Assembly (NCBI RefSeq): GCF_030412785.1 | Contig: NZ_CP125295.1 | Span: 5,208,001-5,272,000 of the forward strand | Origin: Paraburkholderia sabiae | GTDB taxonomy: Bacteria; Pseudomonadota; Gammaproteobacteria; Burkholderiales; Burkholderiaceae | Direction of reading: 5' to 3' | DNA: 64,000 nt | In this document: positions 1-8,404 of the stretch, piece by piece | How the letters are laid out: every line of letters starts with the position of its first letter | Position numbering within the stretch: position 1 is the first letter of the stretch | Made by a program: the position numbers and the translations under genes | The notes under the pieces: generated by a model | Seen by the model: the letters and a program-made list of their open reading frames with translations, nothing else | The model's database searches: none | What the model was told of the DNA's origin: nothing

Positions 1-316
1 TTGATTGCGGCGTTATGTGCTCCAGACTGTATGGGTTTTCGCGCTGTACGCGGTTGACTGCGGGCTTTCTACGGGGTGCGGACGTTGCTGCGCGACAGCT
101 CAACTGCGGCATGCCGTAGTGCGAACCTGGCGGGCACTGGAGGTTCAAAAGCGGCTTTCTTTTGCCTACTTTTCTTTGCCGCTGCAAAGAAAAGTAGGTG
201 CCGCCCCGCACAGGGGCAACGCTAATAAACCGATACGCAATCGCGGATGCCAGCGCAGCAAAAAAAACAAAAAGCAAAAACCAGAATAGCGACTAGCGTC
301 GCAGACAAAAAAACCA
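1..316. repeat. Palindromic intergenic repeat, copy A (cut by window start)
   Basis: This is a non-coding repeat shared with 14507-16355, 40372-41901 and 47546-48155. Its core is a perfect 15-bp hairpin at 165-198 (CCTACTTTTCTTTGC, loop CGCT, then the reverse complement). A second hairpin at 203-217 pairs GCCCC with GGGGC around GCACA. The outer end carries a conserved GCGGATGCCAGCGCAGC stretch, an A-rich tract and a small GCGAC/GTCGC hairpin. The stop codon of the next gene lies directly beside it. The first bases match the centre of the double element at 47546-48155, so the other half probably lies upstream of this window. Short open frames cross it but follow the repeat rather than any protein family. 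Confidence 0.85.
260..302 (-). terminator. Terminator at the outer end of repeat copy A
   Basis: Read on the minus strand, 15 bases after the stop of the 317-1339 gene there is a GCGAC-GCTA-GTCGC hairpin (289-302), followed by a T-rich stretch with two T runs. The layout fits a Rho-independent terminator. The same arrangement recurs at the outer arms of the other repeat copies. Confidence 0.55.
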
Positions 317-1339
317 CTAAGCCCGCTCAATCATAGCCGCCCCGCGGGGCTCATCCCCGCGCTGCTTCTCGATCCAGTTCCTCCTTTCTTCCCGCGGCGT
401 CACGCCAAATTTTTCCCTATAAGCATTAGAAAAATGCGCAGCAGAAGAAAACCCACATGCAAGACTAATCTGCACAACAGACTTGCTAGTCCGCTGCAAC
501 TGCGTCCTTGCTTTAGCAAGCCTCAACCCGAGGTAATACTTGGAGGGCATCGACCCAAGATATTGCCGGAACAGCCGCTCGAGTTGCCGTCGCGACACGC
601 CAACGAGCCCGGCAATCTCATCCGAGGTAAGAGGATCCTCGATATTCGCTTCCATCAACAGCAACGCATCATTGAGCCGTGGATGCCGCTCGCCAGGCGC
701 GGTCACAAACGGTATGCGCTGCCGCTCCTGACCGGAGCGCAAAGTCCCGACGCCCATCGTATCGGCGATACGCTCGGCGAGTTCAGGCCCATGCTCGCGC
801 CCGATCATCGCCAGCATGAAATCGACGGTCGCCTGACCACCGGCACACGTCGCCCGATCGCGATCGATCTCGAAGATCTGCTGCGTGACGATGGAGCGCT
901 CGAACTGTTCGGTGAACTGCTGATACGTCTCCCAGTTCACGCTCACGCGATAGCCGGATAACTGCCCCGCCATCGCGAGCCACCACACGCCATGGTGAAT
1001 GCCCGTCACGAGCGGCGTGCGCTGCCCGACGCGCGACAGGCTCGCGAGAAAAAGACGATAGTCCGCGAATTGCTGGAATCGCTCGCTGACGATGATCAGC
1101 CAGTCGCACGCAATCGCATCGCCGAATGCGGCATCGGCAGGCCACGATGCGCCGCCCGCGAGCGGCACCGGGCGACCGTCCCACGACACGACTTGCCAGC
1201 GATACAGCGCGCGCCCGTCGATTTCATTGGCGAGATTCAGCGCGTCGACGATCGGCCCGACGCCCGACATCGACACAGGCGGCAACGCGACGATCGCGAC
1301 CTGGGTCGTGCGGGCAGGACTGGACGACGGACGCGCCAT
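317..1339 (-). CDS. GlxA/ArgR-type AraC-family transcriptional regulator
   Basis: The protein has 340 residues: an N-terminal DJ-1/PfpI-like domain (about 10-200) and a C-terminal AraC double helix-turn-helix (about 235-330), with the signatures SRRQLERLF and the second-helix region ACGFSSAAHFSNAYREKFG. This is the architecture of Pseudomonas ArgR, which is the last gene of the aot arginine/ornithine transport operon. Here it is likewise the last gene after an ATPase and two permeases, 24 bp behind the ATPase gene. Control of amino-acid uptake or catabolism in response to arginine or a related amino acid is therefore likely, but the ligand is inferred. The last 200 or so bases use many T-ending codons, unlike the rest of the gene, and the stop abuts a palindromic repeat. 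Confidence 0.88.
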   Translation of the reverse strand: MARPSSSPARTTQVAIVALPPVSMSGVGPIVDALNLANEIDGRALYRWQVVSWDGRPVPLAGGASWPADAAFGDAIACDWLIIVSERFQQFADYRLFLASLSRVGQRTPLVTGIHHGVWWLAMAGQLSGYRVSVNWETYQQFTEQFERSIVTQQIFEIDRDRATCAGGQATVDFMLAMIGREHGPELAERIADTMGVGTLRSGQERQRIPFVTAPGERHPRLNDALLLMEANIEDPLTSDEIAGLVGVSRRQLERLFRQYLGSMPSKYYLGLRLAKARTQLQRTSKSVVQISLACGFSSAAHFSNAYREKFGVTPREERRNWIEKQRGDEPRGAAMIERA

Positions 1340-1363
1340 TGCGATAAACGACCGGAAGCGGGA

Positions 1364-2155
1364 TTACTTGAGACTGCCGGACAGGAACTGCTTCAGGCGC
1401 TCGCTCTTCGGCGTCACCAGCACTTCCGACGGCACGCCCTCTTCTTCCGTGCGTCCCTGATGCAGGAACATCACATGGTTCGACACGTTGCGCGCAAAAC
1501 CCATCTCGTGCGTCACGACGATCATCGTGCGGCCCTCTTCGGCGAGCTTCTGCATCACCTTCAGCACTTCGCCGACGAGTTCAGGATCGAGCGCGGAGGT
1601 CGGTTCGTCGAACAGCATCACGTCGGGGTTCATCGCCAGTGCGCGCGCAATCGCCACACGCTGCTGCTGACCGCCCGACAGATGCGACGGATACTGTTTC
1701 TCCAGACGCGGCGCGAGGCCGACCTTCTCCAGATACTCGCGCGCGCGGTCTTCCGCTTCCTTGCGCGGCAGGCCGAGCACGTGGATCGGCGCCTCGACCA
1801 CGTTCTCCAGCACGTTCATGTGCGCCCACAGGTTGAAGTGCTGAAACACCATCGCGAGCTTCGTGCGGATGCGCTGCAACTGCTTGTGATCCGCGACTTC
1901 GAAATTGCCGTGGCGGTCGGTCTTCGTACGCACCGCTTCGCCGTCGACGACGATCTGCCCGGCGTTCGGCCGCTCCAGAAAGTTGATGCAGCGCAGGAAC
2001 GTACTCTTGCCCGACCCGCTCGCACCGATGATGCTGATCACGTCGCCCTTGTTGGCATTCAGCGAGACGCCCTTCAGCACTTCGTTGTCGCCATAGCGCT
2101 TGTGGATGTCCTGCACGGCGAGCTTGCAGGCTTCCATTTGAGTCGTGTGGAGCAA
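1364..2155 (-). CDS. Polar amino-acid ABC transporter ATPase (HisP/AotP type)
   Basis: The 263-residue ATPase has Walker A GASGSGKS at 44-51, signature LSGGQQQ at 159-165, Walker B VMLFDEP at 179-185 and the switch histidine near 216. Sequence and length match HisP/AotP/GlnQ proteins that energise uptake of basic or polar amino acids. The assigned start is a TTG preceded by GGGAGA at a short distance. An ATG six codons later (2137) is possible but lacks a clear ribosome-binding site. It is co-directional with two permease genes upstream and the AraC-type regulator downstream. No substrate-binding protein gene is adjacent, so the substrate is not determined here. Confidence 0.93.
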   Translation of the reverse strand: MLHTTQMEACKLAVQDIHKRYGDNEVLKGVSLNANKGDVISIIGASGSGKSTFLRCINFLERPNAGQIVVDGEAVRTKTDRHGNFEVADHKQLQRIRTKLAMVFQHFNLWAHMNVLENVVEAPIHVLGLPRKEAEDRAREYLEKVGLAPRLEKQYPSHLSGGQQQRVAIARALAMNPDVMLFDEPTSALDPELVGEVLKVMQKLAEEGRTMIVVTHEMGFARNVSNHVMFLHQGRTEEEGVPSEVLVTPKSERLKQFLSGSLK

Positions 2156-2273
2156 GATGCTCTCCCAGAGTGAAGACGGGTGAAACGGATGCTGAGGTGC
2201 AGTCGTGCTGCTGCGATCGATGCTTCATTGCGCTGCGGCACGCTACTCAACGTAGCGCAACGAAGCGTGAAAA

Positions 2274-2984
2274 TCAGCGGCGCACGGCCAGATACGCGAG
2301 CCAGTGACGCTCGGCGCGCCGGAACAGCGCAACCAGCGCGAACGATACAACAAGATAGATCAGTGCCGCGAGGCCGAATGCCTCGAACGAGCGGTAGGTC
2401 GCCGAGTTCGCATCGCGCGCGACCTTCAGCACGTCGGGCACGGTCGCCGTGAAGGCAACGGTAGTCGCGTGCAGCATCAGGATCACTTCGTTACTGTACA
2501 ACGGCAGCGCGCGGCGCAGCGCGGACGGTATCACAATCCGCCTGTACATCGTGAACCAGCTCATCCCGTAGGCACGCGCGGCTTCGACTTCGCCATGCGG
2601 CGTCGCGCGAATCGCGCCCGCGAAGATCTCCGTCGTGTACGCGCAGGTGTTCAATGCAAACGCAAGAATCGCGCAGTGAAAGCCGCTGCGGAAGAACGAA
2701 TCGAGCAATGCATGCGAGCGCACGAATTCAAGGCTGTAGATGCCCGTGTAGATCAACAGCAACTGCACGTACAGCGGCGTGCCGCGAAAAACGTAGGTGT
2801 AGAGCCGCACGGGCGTCGACAGCCAGCGCTTCTTCGATACGCGCGCCACGGCAAGCGGAATCGATGTCACGAAGCCGATGCCGATCGAGGCGACCAGCAG
2901 CCACAGCGTCACGGCAAGGCCAGAGATGCGCTGGCCGTCCCAATAGAGGAACGCTTTCCAGAACTGGTTGAGGATGTCGATCAT
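2274..2984 (-). CDS. Polar amino-acid ABC transporter permease (HisM/AotM type)
   Basis: This is a 236-residue inner-membrane permease of the histidine/lysine/arginine/ornithine transporter class. Hydrophobic segments lie around 20-45, 60-85, 95-120 and 190-225. The EAA-loop that contacts the ATPase is recognisable in EVEAARAYGMSWFTMYRRIV. The ATG has an AGGAG eight bases upstream. It would pair with the second permease encoded just upstream (3033-3722) and with the ATPase downstream (1364-2155). The gap to the ATPase gene is 118 bp. Confidence 0.92.
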   Translation of the reverse strand: MIDILNQFWKAFLYWDGQRISGLAVTLWLLVASIGIGFVTSIPLAVARVSKKRWLSTPVRLYTYVFRGTPLYVQLLLIYTGIYSLEFVRSHALLDSFFRSGFHCAILAFALNTCAYTTEIFAGAIRATPHGEVEAARAYGMSWFTMYRRIVIPSALRRALPLYSNEVILMLHATTVAFTATVPDVLKVARDANSATYRSFEAFGLAALIYLVVSFALVALFRRAERHWLAYLAVRR

Positions 2985-3032
2985 GAGCGTCGTCTCCTGC
3001 GTAATGCCTGAATGGCCTGAATGCTGCGCGAG

Positions 3033-3722
3033 TTAGAGTTCGGCGTGCCGCACGCCAATCGAATAGCGCTTCTCCAGCCAGATCAGCACGAGATTCGATA
3101 CGGTCGTGATCGCGAGATAGATCAGCGCGGCAACGAGAATGAAGAAGAACATGTTGAACGTGCTCTTGCCTGCGTCCTGCGCGGCCTTGACGACATCGGC
3201 GAGACCGATGATCGACACGAGCGCCGTCGCCTTCACCAGCACCTGCCAGTTGTTGCCGATGCCCGGCAGCGCGAAGCGCATCATCTGCGGAAACAGGATG
3301 CGCGCGAACACGCGCGCGCCGCTCATCCCATACGCGGCGCCCGCTTCGAGCTGGCCGCGCGGCACAGCGAGAAACGCGCCGCGAAACGTCTCGGTGAAAT
3401 ACGCGCCGTAAATGAAGCCGAGCGTCAGCACGCCCGCGATGAACGGATCGATGTCGAACTGCGGCAGGTCGAGCGCGTCGGTCAGATTGTTGACGGCGAT
3501 CTGAATGCTGTAGAACAGCAGCAGCATCAGCACGAGATCGGGCACCGAGCGGATCAGCGTCGTATAGCCCGTCGCGATCGCGCGCAACGGCCGGTTGAAC
3601 GACAGCTTCGCCGCCGCGCCGATCAGCCCGAGCACGACGGCCGTCGCCAGCGAAAGAACCGACAGCTCGATCGTCTTGATCGTGCCGTCGAGGAGCACCG
3701 GGCCAAAGCCATAGAGGAACAC
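3033..3722 (-). CDS. Polar amino-acid ABC transporter permease (HisQ/AotQ type)
   Basis: This 229-residue permease is the partner of the HisM-type permease. The EAA loop is visible in QLEAGAAYGMSGARVFARI. An in-frame ATG exists at 3818, but I prefer GTG at 3722: it is preceded by AGGAG six bases upstream, and the protein then begins with FLYGFGPVLLDG, as HisQ-family proteins do. The extra 32 residues of the longer frame are basic and not family-like. It is the first gene of the operon 3722 to 317. In Pseudomonas aot and enteric his operons a periplasmic binding protein gene sits immediately upstream; here the next gene is a divergent methyltransferase. Confidence 0.92.
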   Translation of the reverse strand: MFLYGFGPVLLDGTIKTIELSVLSLATAVVLGLIGAAAKLSFNRPLRAIATGYTTLIRSVPDLVLMLLLFYSIQIAVNNLTDALDLPQFDIDPFIAGVLTLGFIYGAYFTETFRGAFLAVPRGQLEAGAAYGMSGARVFARILFPQMMRFALPGIGNNWQVLVKATALVSIIGLADVVKAAQDAGKSTFNMFFFILVAALIYLAITTVSNLVLIWLEKRYSIGVRHAEL

Positions 3723-4159
3723 GTGTGTCTCCTGTCGAAGCGAAGCGCGAAGGTTGATCGGAAGCCGCACCCGCAGCGGCATGGCGCGGATACTCGCAAG
3801 CGAAAATGATTTGCTCAAACGCGGTCATGCGATTCTTGTGCAATGCAACATGCGCGATAGCATGGCGGCGCACGCGTTGGACGCCCGCAGTTTCAAGCGC
3901 TGTCCGCTTGTCTGTCCGTTTGTAAGCGCATGGCACACGCGATGCGGCTGCCGCGAATTCGCAAGTTTCGGGTCGCTTTTTCGATAGACGCGCCAAGCCG
4001 TCGGCATGCCCGCAAACCCGCGCCGATTGGGGCTTTCCCTGAAAGACACAGGCGCCCGATGCTGTCAGGCACGACCCCGCAAAAGCCGTCGCGATGACTC
4101 ACGCGTTAGACTGGGTATCCCCTTCCGCCACACGACGCTTCTGCACACAGGATCGCCGC
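3723..4159. other. Divergent intergenic region of the ABC operon
   Basis: These 437 bp separate the ABC transporter operon (minus) from the methyltransferase gene (plus) and must hold both promoters. It is less GC-rich near 3810-3870. I see no gene, no convincing sigma-70 boxes and no clear operator palindrome. Confidence 0.5.
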
Positions 4160-4768
4160 ATGCCACTTCACCCCGACGCCTCGACGCTCGACGCCTACAC
4201 GCGCGACGCCGCCCGCTATTCGCGCGAATGGCTCGACCAGCCGCCGCCCGACGACATGTACGCGCTGTGGGAAGCGCATCTGCTGCCGACGGGCAAGACG
4301 GCCGATATCGGTTGCGGCAATGGGCGCGATGCCGCGTGGCTCGCGGAGCATGGGTATCGCGTGACGGGTTTCGATGCGTCGGAAGGTTTGCTCGACGAAG
4401 CGCGGCGGCTCTATCCGCAGATTGCGTTTCGCACGGCGACGCTGCCGTCGCTCGCCGAGATCGACGAGCAGTTCGACAACGTGATCTGCGAAACCGTGCT
4501 GATGCATCTGCCCGTCGACTCGATGACGGATGCGATCGACAACCTCGTGCGCATCCTGCGGCCGAACGGCATGCTGTATCTGTCGTGGCGCGTGACGGAG
4601 GGCGCGGACGCACGTCAGCCGGACGGACGCCTTTACTCGGCGTTCGAGCCCGCGCTGATCACGGATGCCCTCACCGATTGCGTGATCCTGTTCATCGACG
4701 ACACGACGAGCGCGAGTTCCGGCAAGCGCGTGTGTCGCATTATCGCGGCGAAGCGTAGCGAGGGCTGA
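4160..4768 (+). CDS. Class I SAM-dependent methyltransferase
   Basis: The 202-residue protein has methyltransferase motif I (ADIGCGNGRDAAWL, about 48-61), an acidic residue after strand 2 (VTGFDAS) and a motif IV region FDNVICETVLMHLP. The fold and length match small Rossmann methyltransferases of the methyltransf_11/25 type. The substrate cannot be named. I chose the ATG at 4160, which has AGGA about eight bases upstream, over an in-frame ATG at 4094. It ends 20 bp from the convergent patatin gene, with a small hairpin spanning the stop. Confidence 0.87.
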   Translation: MPLHPDASTLDAYTRDAARYSREWLDQPPPDDMYALWEAHLLPTGKTADIGCGNGRDAAWLAEHGYRVTGFDASEGLLDEARRLYPQIAFRTATLPSLAEIDEQFDNVICETVLMHLPVDSMTDAIDNLVRILRPNGMLYLSWRVTEGADARQPDGRLYSAFEPALITDALTDCVILFIDDTTSASSGKRVCRIIAAKRSEG

Positions 4769-4776
4769 GCGCCCTC
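4760..4776. terminator. Small hairpin enclosing the methyltransferase stop
   Basis: GAGGGC pairs with GCCCTC around TGAGC, placing the stop codon TGA of the upstream gene in the loop. There is no T tract. It lies between convergent genes and may help end transcription. Confidence 0.3.
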
Positions 4777-4788
4777 AAGCCGCGGCGA

Positions 4789-5817
4789 TCATTCGGTGCC
4801 GAGGCACGCGCGGATCGCGGGCAGCATCGCTTCGACGGCCGCGCGCCCTTCTTCAATGGCGGGCCCCGCGCGGTGAAAATCGAAGATGCCCATGCCGCCC
4901 AGGCGCGGCTGGATCAGAATGTCGGCGGGCTCGCCCGCGAGACGGCTGCGCGTGATCCGCACCTGCATGATGTCGATGCTTTGCGCGATCGAACTGAGCA
5001 TGGATGGCACGCGCGCGCTCGGCGCGGGCGGCACGCGCACATCGCGCGACAACTCTTCGGGCGAAGGCTGCAGCCAGTTCGGGAAGGGCTTGCCGTTGCG
5101 CCGTAACAGCATCGGCGGCGCAGGCGTCGCGATGGCGGGCGGCGGCGCCTCGGTATCGAGCGGCAGCGCCTCGCCTTCGACGGCGGCTTCGACGAGTTCT
5201 TCCGTCGGCATCGGCGGCAAGTCGACGACCGCGCCGCCGAAATCACGGCCGTTGAGAATGTCGTTGTTCAGATCGACGGCGATCACGCAGTCGGCTCGCA
5301 TGCCGCGCGCAGCCGACACGGGCACAGGGTTCGACAGCCCGCCGTCGACGAGCCACACGCCCTCGTGCAGTACCGGCGTGAAAATGCCCGGAATCGCAAT
5401 CGACGCGCGCACGGCATCCACCACGCCGCCATCCTGCAACCAGGTTTCGCGGCCGGAATCGAGTTCCGTCGCGACGGCCGCGAACGGCATCTGCAACTCG
5501 CTGATCGAACGGCCGTTGAAGCGGTTCGCAAACACCTGGATGACTTTCTTGCCACCGAGCAATCCGCCCGAAAGACGCAGATCGAGCAGACGCACGACCG
5601 ACTGCCACGTGAGCCGCGTGACCCACTCTTCGAGCCAGTCGAGATCGCCGTTCGCATAGACGGCACCGACCAGCGCGCCGATCGACGTGCCCGCGACGAT
5701 ATCCGGCTTGATGCCCGCGTCGTGCAGCGCGCGAATCGCGCCGATGTGCGCCCAGCCGCGCGCGGCTCCCCCGCCGAGCACGAGGCCGATGCGCTTGTAG
5801 CGCCGACGTATGGCCAT
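4789..5817 (-). CDS. Patatin-like phospholipase (RssA family)
   Basis: The 342-residue protein has all patatin landmarks: the oxyanion-hole glycine motif GGGAARG at 15-21, the nucleophile elbow GTSIG at 43-47 (Ser45) and the catalytic DGG at 158-160. It is probably a cytoplasmic serine acyl hydrolase. A proline-rich insertion at about 195-275 breaks the domain before a conserved C-terminal segment, which I associate with burkholderial RssA-like proteins. No signal peptide is visible. It is monocistronic as far as the spacing shows, with 112 bp to the next minus-strand gene upstream. Confidence 0.9.
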   Translation of the reverse strand: MAIRRRYKRIGLVLGGGAARGWAHIGAIRALHDAGIKPDIVAGTSIGALVGAVYANGDLDWLEEWVTRLTWQSVVRLLDLRLSGGLLGGKKVIQVFANRFNGRSISELQMPFAAVATELDSGRETWLQDGGVVDAVRASIAIPGIFTPVLHEGVWLVDGGLSNPVPVSAARGMRADCVIAVDLNNDILNGRDFGGAVVDLPPMPTEELVEAAVEGEALPLDTEAPPPAIATPAPPMLLRRNGKPFPNWLQPSPEELSRDVRVPPAPSARVPSMLSSIAQSIDIMQVRITRSRLAGEPADILIQPRLGGMGIFDFHRAGPAIEEGRAAVEAMLPAIRACLGTE

Positions 5818-5929
5818 TGTTGTTTTCCCCCTTTATTTACAGGCGTTTTATGGTTGGACACGCGAAATGGGCTTTCGTTTTACGTGCTGTGCGCCCTCGC
5901 CTGCCCGCCCCCGCCTCGTCAGTCTGCCG

Positions 5930-6511
5930 TCAATGCCCGCGGATCACGTCCGAGCGCGAGGTCGTGTAGACGATGTGATTGACGTCGAAATGCACGTTGA
6001 AGAAGCCCTCTTGCGTGACACCGCCTTCGCGCCACTTCCAGCTCCACACCGTTTCGGGCTTCAGCGGATAGACGGCCACTTCGCCCGGCTTGCCGAGCAG
6101 ACGCCGCACTTCGTCTTCCGTCATGCCGACGCGGATCTTCGCGAAGTTCGCGGCCGTCAGCACCTGTGTGATCGACTGCAGCGTGCCGTCGGGTCCGATG
6201 TCGACCATGTACGTGTTGAGGCCCTGCGGGCCGCGCGGATATTCGAAGCGCTTCGAGCCGTCGGTGAACGTGCGCTCCGTTTCGGGCTTGCCCATCTGGT
6301 CGCGGATCTGCGCTTCTGTGGTGACGCCGGGCGTGAGGCCCTTCAGAAGCAGCGCATCCGGTTTGACGGCGTTAAAAAATTCCTTGAGCTTTTGCACGGC
6401 TTGGTCGCTCTGCTGGTCGTCGCAGCCGGCGAGCGCGGACAGCGCGCCCACCACGGCCACGGAAAGCATCATGTTGCGCAACGAGGTGCGGATAATCATC
6501 TTCGATGACAT
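5930..6511 (-). CDS. BamE/SmpA-like outer-membrane lipoprotein
   Basis: The predicted lipoprotein has 193 residues. After a short basic start comes a hydrophobic stretch ending in the lipobox LAGC (27-30), so Cys30 would be lipidated. Two stretches resemble BamE-type repeats: GLTPGVTTEAQIRDQMGKPE and VGMTEDEVRRLLGKPGE, each followed by a Trp/Tyr-containing beta segment. BamE proteins normally have one such domain, so this looks like a tandem BamE-like fold. A structural role in the outer-membrane assembly compartment is likely but not shown. Three ATGs compete; 6511 leaves the best signal peptide, and 6499 is nearly as good. Confidence 0.75.
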   Translation of the reverse strand: MSSKMIIRTSLRNMMLSVAVVGALSALAGCDDQQSDQAVQKLKEFFNAVKPDALLLKGLTPGVTTEAQIRDQMGKPETERTFTDGSKRFEYPRGPQGLNTYMVDIGPDGTLQSITQVLTAANFAKIRVGMTEDEVRRLLGKPGEVAVYPLKPETVWSWKWREGGVTQEGFFNVHFDVNHIVYTTSRSDVIRGH

Positions 6512-6704
6512 GCGGAACACAAACGTATGAACGACACCAAGCATAACCCGCGCGGCGGCCCGTTCGCGAACGAACGCCGTGCAGATGTGTGTGGAAAGTT
6601 AAAGAATTGCTACGCGAGATTTCGCGTGCAAGGAAGAAACCGGGAATGGGAGAGCCCTGCTGAAAACGGCCATGCGAACGCATGCCGCCAGAACCGCTAG
6701 CGTT

Positions 6705-6735
6705 TCGGCCAGAAGCCACGTGTGCTTCTGGCCGA
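6705..6735. other. Twelve-bp intergenic hairpin
   Basis: TCGGCCAGAAGC pairs perfectly with GCTTCTGGCCGA around a seven-base loop. No T tract follows on either strand, so it is not a standard terminator. It could be an operator or an RNA structure in the leader of the lipoprotein gene. Confidence 0.4.
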
Positions 6736-7136
6736 CGCAATTTTCACCGCTATAGGCCGCCATGACGGCAGCCGCTGGCCCCTCGACTATCTCGCAAGTG
6801 CAAACAATCTAGCGTCAGCCCGGCGATTGCGCGAGAGCGCGTTTACACCGAATCGGCTGACGAATCGGGCGCGCGGACGCAACGGGCTGCATCGTTGCGC
6901 CCGGCTGACCCGGTCGACCCGGTTCGTCCGGGTGTACGCTGCGTAGCCGACCTACGCGTGACGTGACGGGCCGACCGGCGTCGAGGTCCGTGGAGGCCGC
7001 CGCTTCGTCGGACGGATATGCGTCGCGCAGATCCGCATCGATGGCGGCGACGCTTGCACGTTAATGCGTTCGCGCGCGAACGTCCGTGCGACGGCACACG
7101 CACCGCATACGTCTGGAGCACGTTTCGACGCATTTT

Positions 7137-7160
7137 GCCCCTGTTTTCAGGGGCTATTTC
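7137..7160 (+). terminator. Orphan terminator-like hairpin
   Basis: GCCCCTG, loop TTTT, then CAGGGGC, followed by TATTTCT, resembles a Rho-independent terminator on the plus strand. The nearest upstream gene points away, so it either ends an unseen small RNA or is a leader attenuator of the monooxygenase gene starting at 7337. Confidence 0.4.
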
Positions 7161-7336
7161 TGCATCGACATTCGCGCCTGGTTCATATTCAGCAGCGTCC
7201 AACCCTGCTGCCGTCAGGGACATGAACAGACCGCCAGCACGAACGGAAGCCCTTTGGCACAATCGCCACTTTCCGCACGCCAGACGGTCCGCATGTCGCC
7301 TTGCAAACGGCGATGGTTGGCCGCACATCTTTTGCC

Positions 7337-8329
7337 ATGATTCCTTTTTCGGTCCTCGATCTTTCCCCCATCACGGCCGGCGCGACCGCATCCGATGCGT
7401 TTCGCAATACGCTCGATCTCGCGCAGCACGCCGAGCAATGGGGCTACAAGCGCTACTGGCTCGCCGAGCATCACAACATGACGGGCATCGCGAGTGCGGC
7501 GACGTCGGTGGTGATCGGGCACGTCGCGGGCGGCACGAAGACGATCCGCGTCGGCTCGGGCGGCGTGATGCTGCCGAATCACGCGCCGCTCGTGATCGCC
7601 GAGCAGTTCGGCACGCTCGCGTCGCTGTATCCGGGCCGGATCGATCTCGGCCTCGGCCGCGCACCCGGCACCGACCAGACCACGGCGCGCGCACTGCGCC
7701 GCGACCTGCACGGCAGCGCCGATTCGTTTCCCGACGACGTCGTCGAGTTGCAGCGCTATTTCGGCGATCCCGTGCCGGGTCAGCGCGTGCGCGCCGTGCC
7801 GGGCGCCGGTCTGAACGTGCCGCTGTGGCTGCTCGGGTCGAGCCTGTTCAGCGCGCAACTGGCGGCGGCGCTCGGCCTGCCGTTCGCGTTCGCGTCGCAC
7901 TTCGCACCCGACTACATGATGCAGGCGCTGCACGTGTATCGCGCGCAGTTCCGCCCTTCGGAAACGCTCGAGAAGCCCTACGCGATGGTCGGCGTGAACC
8001 TCTTTGCCGCCGATACCGATGCCGAAGCGCAGCGCCTTTTCACGTCGCTGCAGCAGCAGTTCATCAATCTGCGGCGGGGCACGCCGGGGCAGTTGCAGCC
8101 GCCCGTCGATCAGGTCGCGGCATCGGAGATGGAAATGAGCAGCGTGCGGCATTCGCTGGCCTGCTCGGTCGTCGGCGATCGCGAGACGGTGCGCGACGGC
8201 CTGCGCACGATCATCGAGCAGACGGGCGCGAGCGAGCTGATGCTGACCGCGCAGATCTACGATCACGCGGCGCGGCTGCGTTCGTTCGAAATCGGCGCGC
8301 AGGTGCGGGACGAGCTTGCCAACGGCTGA
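7337..8329 (+). CDS. LLM-class flavin-dependent oxidoreductase (luciferase-like)
   Basis: This is a 330-residue luciferase-like monooxygenase of the LuxAB-like subgroup. It starts [11 protein letters not shown] and contains the family blocks [28 protein letters not shown] and [12 protein letters not shown], which build the FMN pocket of the TIM barrel. Such proteins use FMNH2 or F420H2; the substrate is usually unknown. The upstream in-frame start at 7301 adds 12 residues not typical of the family, so I use ATG 7337, although no strong ribosome-binding site precedes either. It converges on the hydrolase gene 8380-9465, sharing a long palindromic gene-end hairpin. Confidence 0.9.
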   Translation: MIPFSVLDLSPITAGATASDAFRNTLDLAQHAEQWGYKRYWLAEHHNMTGIASAATSVVIGHVAGGTKTIRVGSGGVMLPNHAPLVIAEQFGTLASLYPGRIDLGLGRAPGTDQTTARALRRDLHGSADSFPDDVVELQRYFGDPVPGQRVRAVPGAGLNVPLWLLGSSLFSAQLAAALGLPFAFASHFAPDYMMQALHVYRAQFRPSETLEKPYAMVGVNLFAADTDAEAQRLFTSLQQQFINLRRGTPGQLQPPVDQVAASEMEMSSVRHSLACSVVGDRETVRDGLRTIIEQTGASELMLTAQIYDHAARLRSFEIGAQVRDELANG

Positions 8330-8362
8330 GGCTCGATAGCTAACACGCCCGCGCGTGAAGCA

Positions 8363-8404
8363 GGCGGCTTTGCCCGCGATCAATGGCTCGCGGGCAAAGC
8401 CGCC
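8363..8404. terminator. Seventeen-bp palindrome across convergent gene ends
   Basis: GGCGGCTTTGCCCGCGA (8363-8379) pairs perfectly with 8388-8404. The eight-base loop holds the stop codon of the minus-strand hydrolase, and the right arm encodes its last residues. It probably stops transcription from both sides, but there is no T tract. Confidence 0.6.

Larger units (their letters stand above)
6512..7336. other. Long intergenic region with two hairpins
   Basis: This 825-bp stretch separates divergent genes and holds no convincing coding sequence. Overlapping frames on both strands lack family-like composition. A 12-bp stem lies at 6705-6735, a terminator-like hairpin at 7137-7160, and GC-rich imperfect repeats around 6890-6940. 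It is long for a divergent promoter region in this otherwise compact window. Confidence 0.55.

Noticed and set aside
5..289. Open frame of 94 codons within repeat copy A, with similar frames in copies B and D
   Set aside because: It is the translation of the hairpin repeat, reads differently in each copy, and follows the DNA palindrome rather than a protein family.
6705..6735. tRNA-like or attenuator element
   Set aside because: Only a single stem with a seven-base loop; no cloverleaf arms and no T tract.
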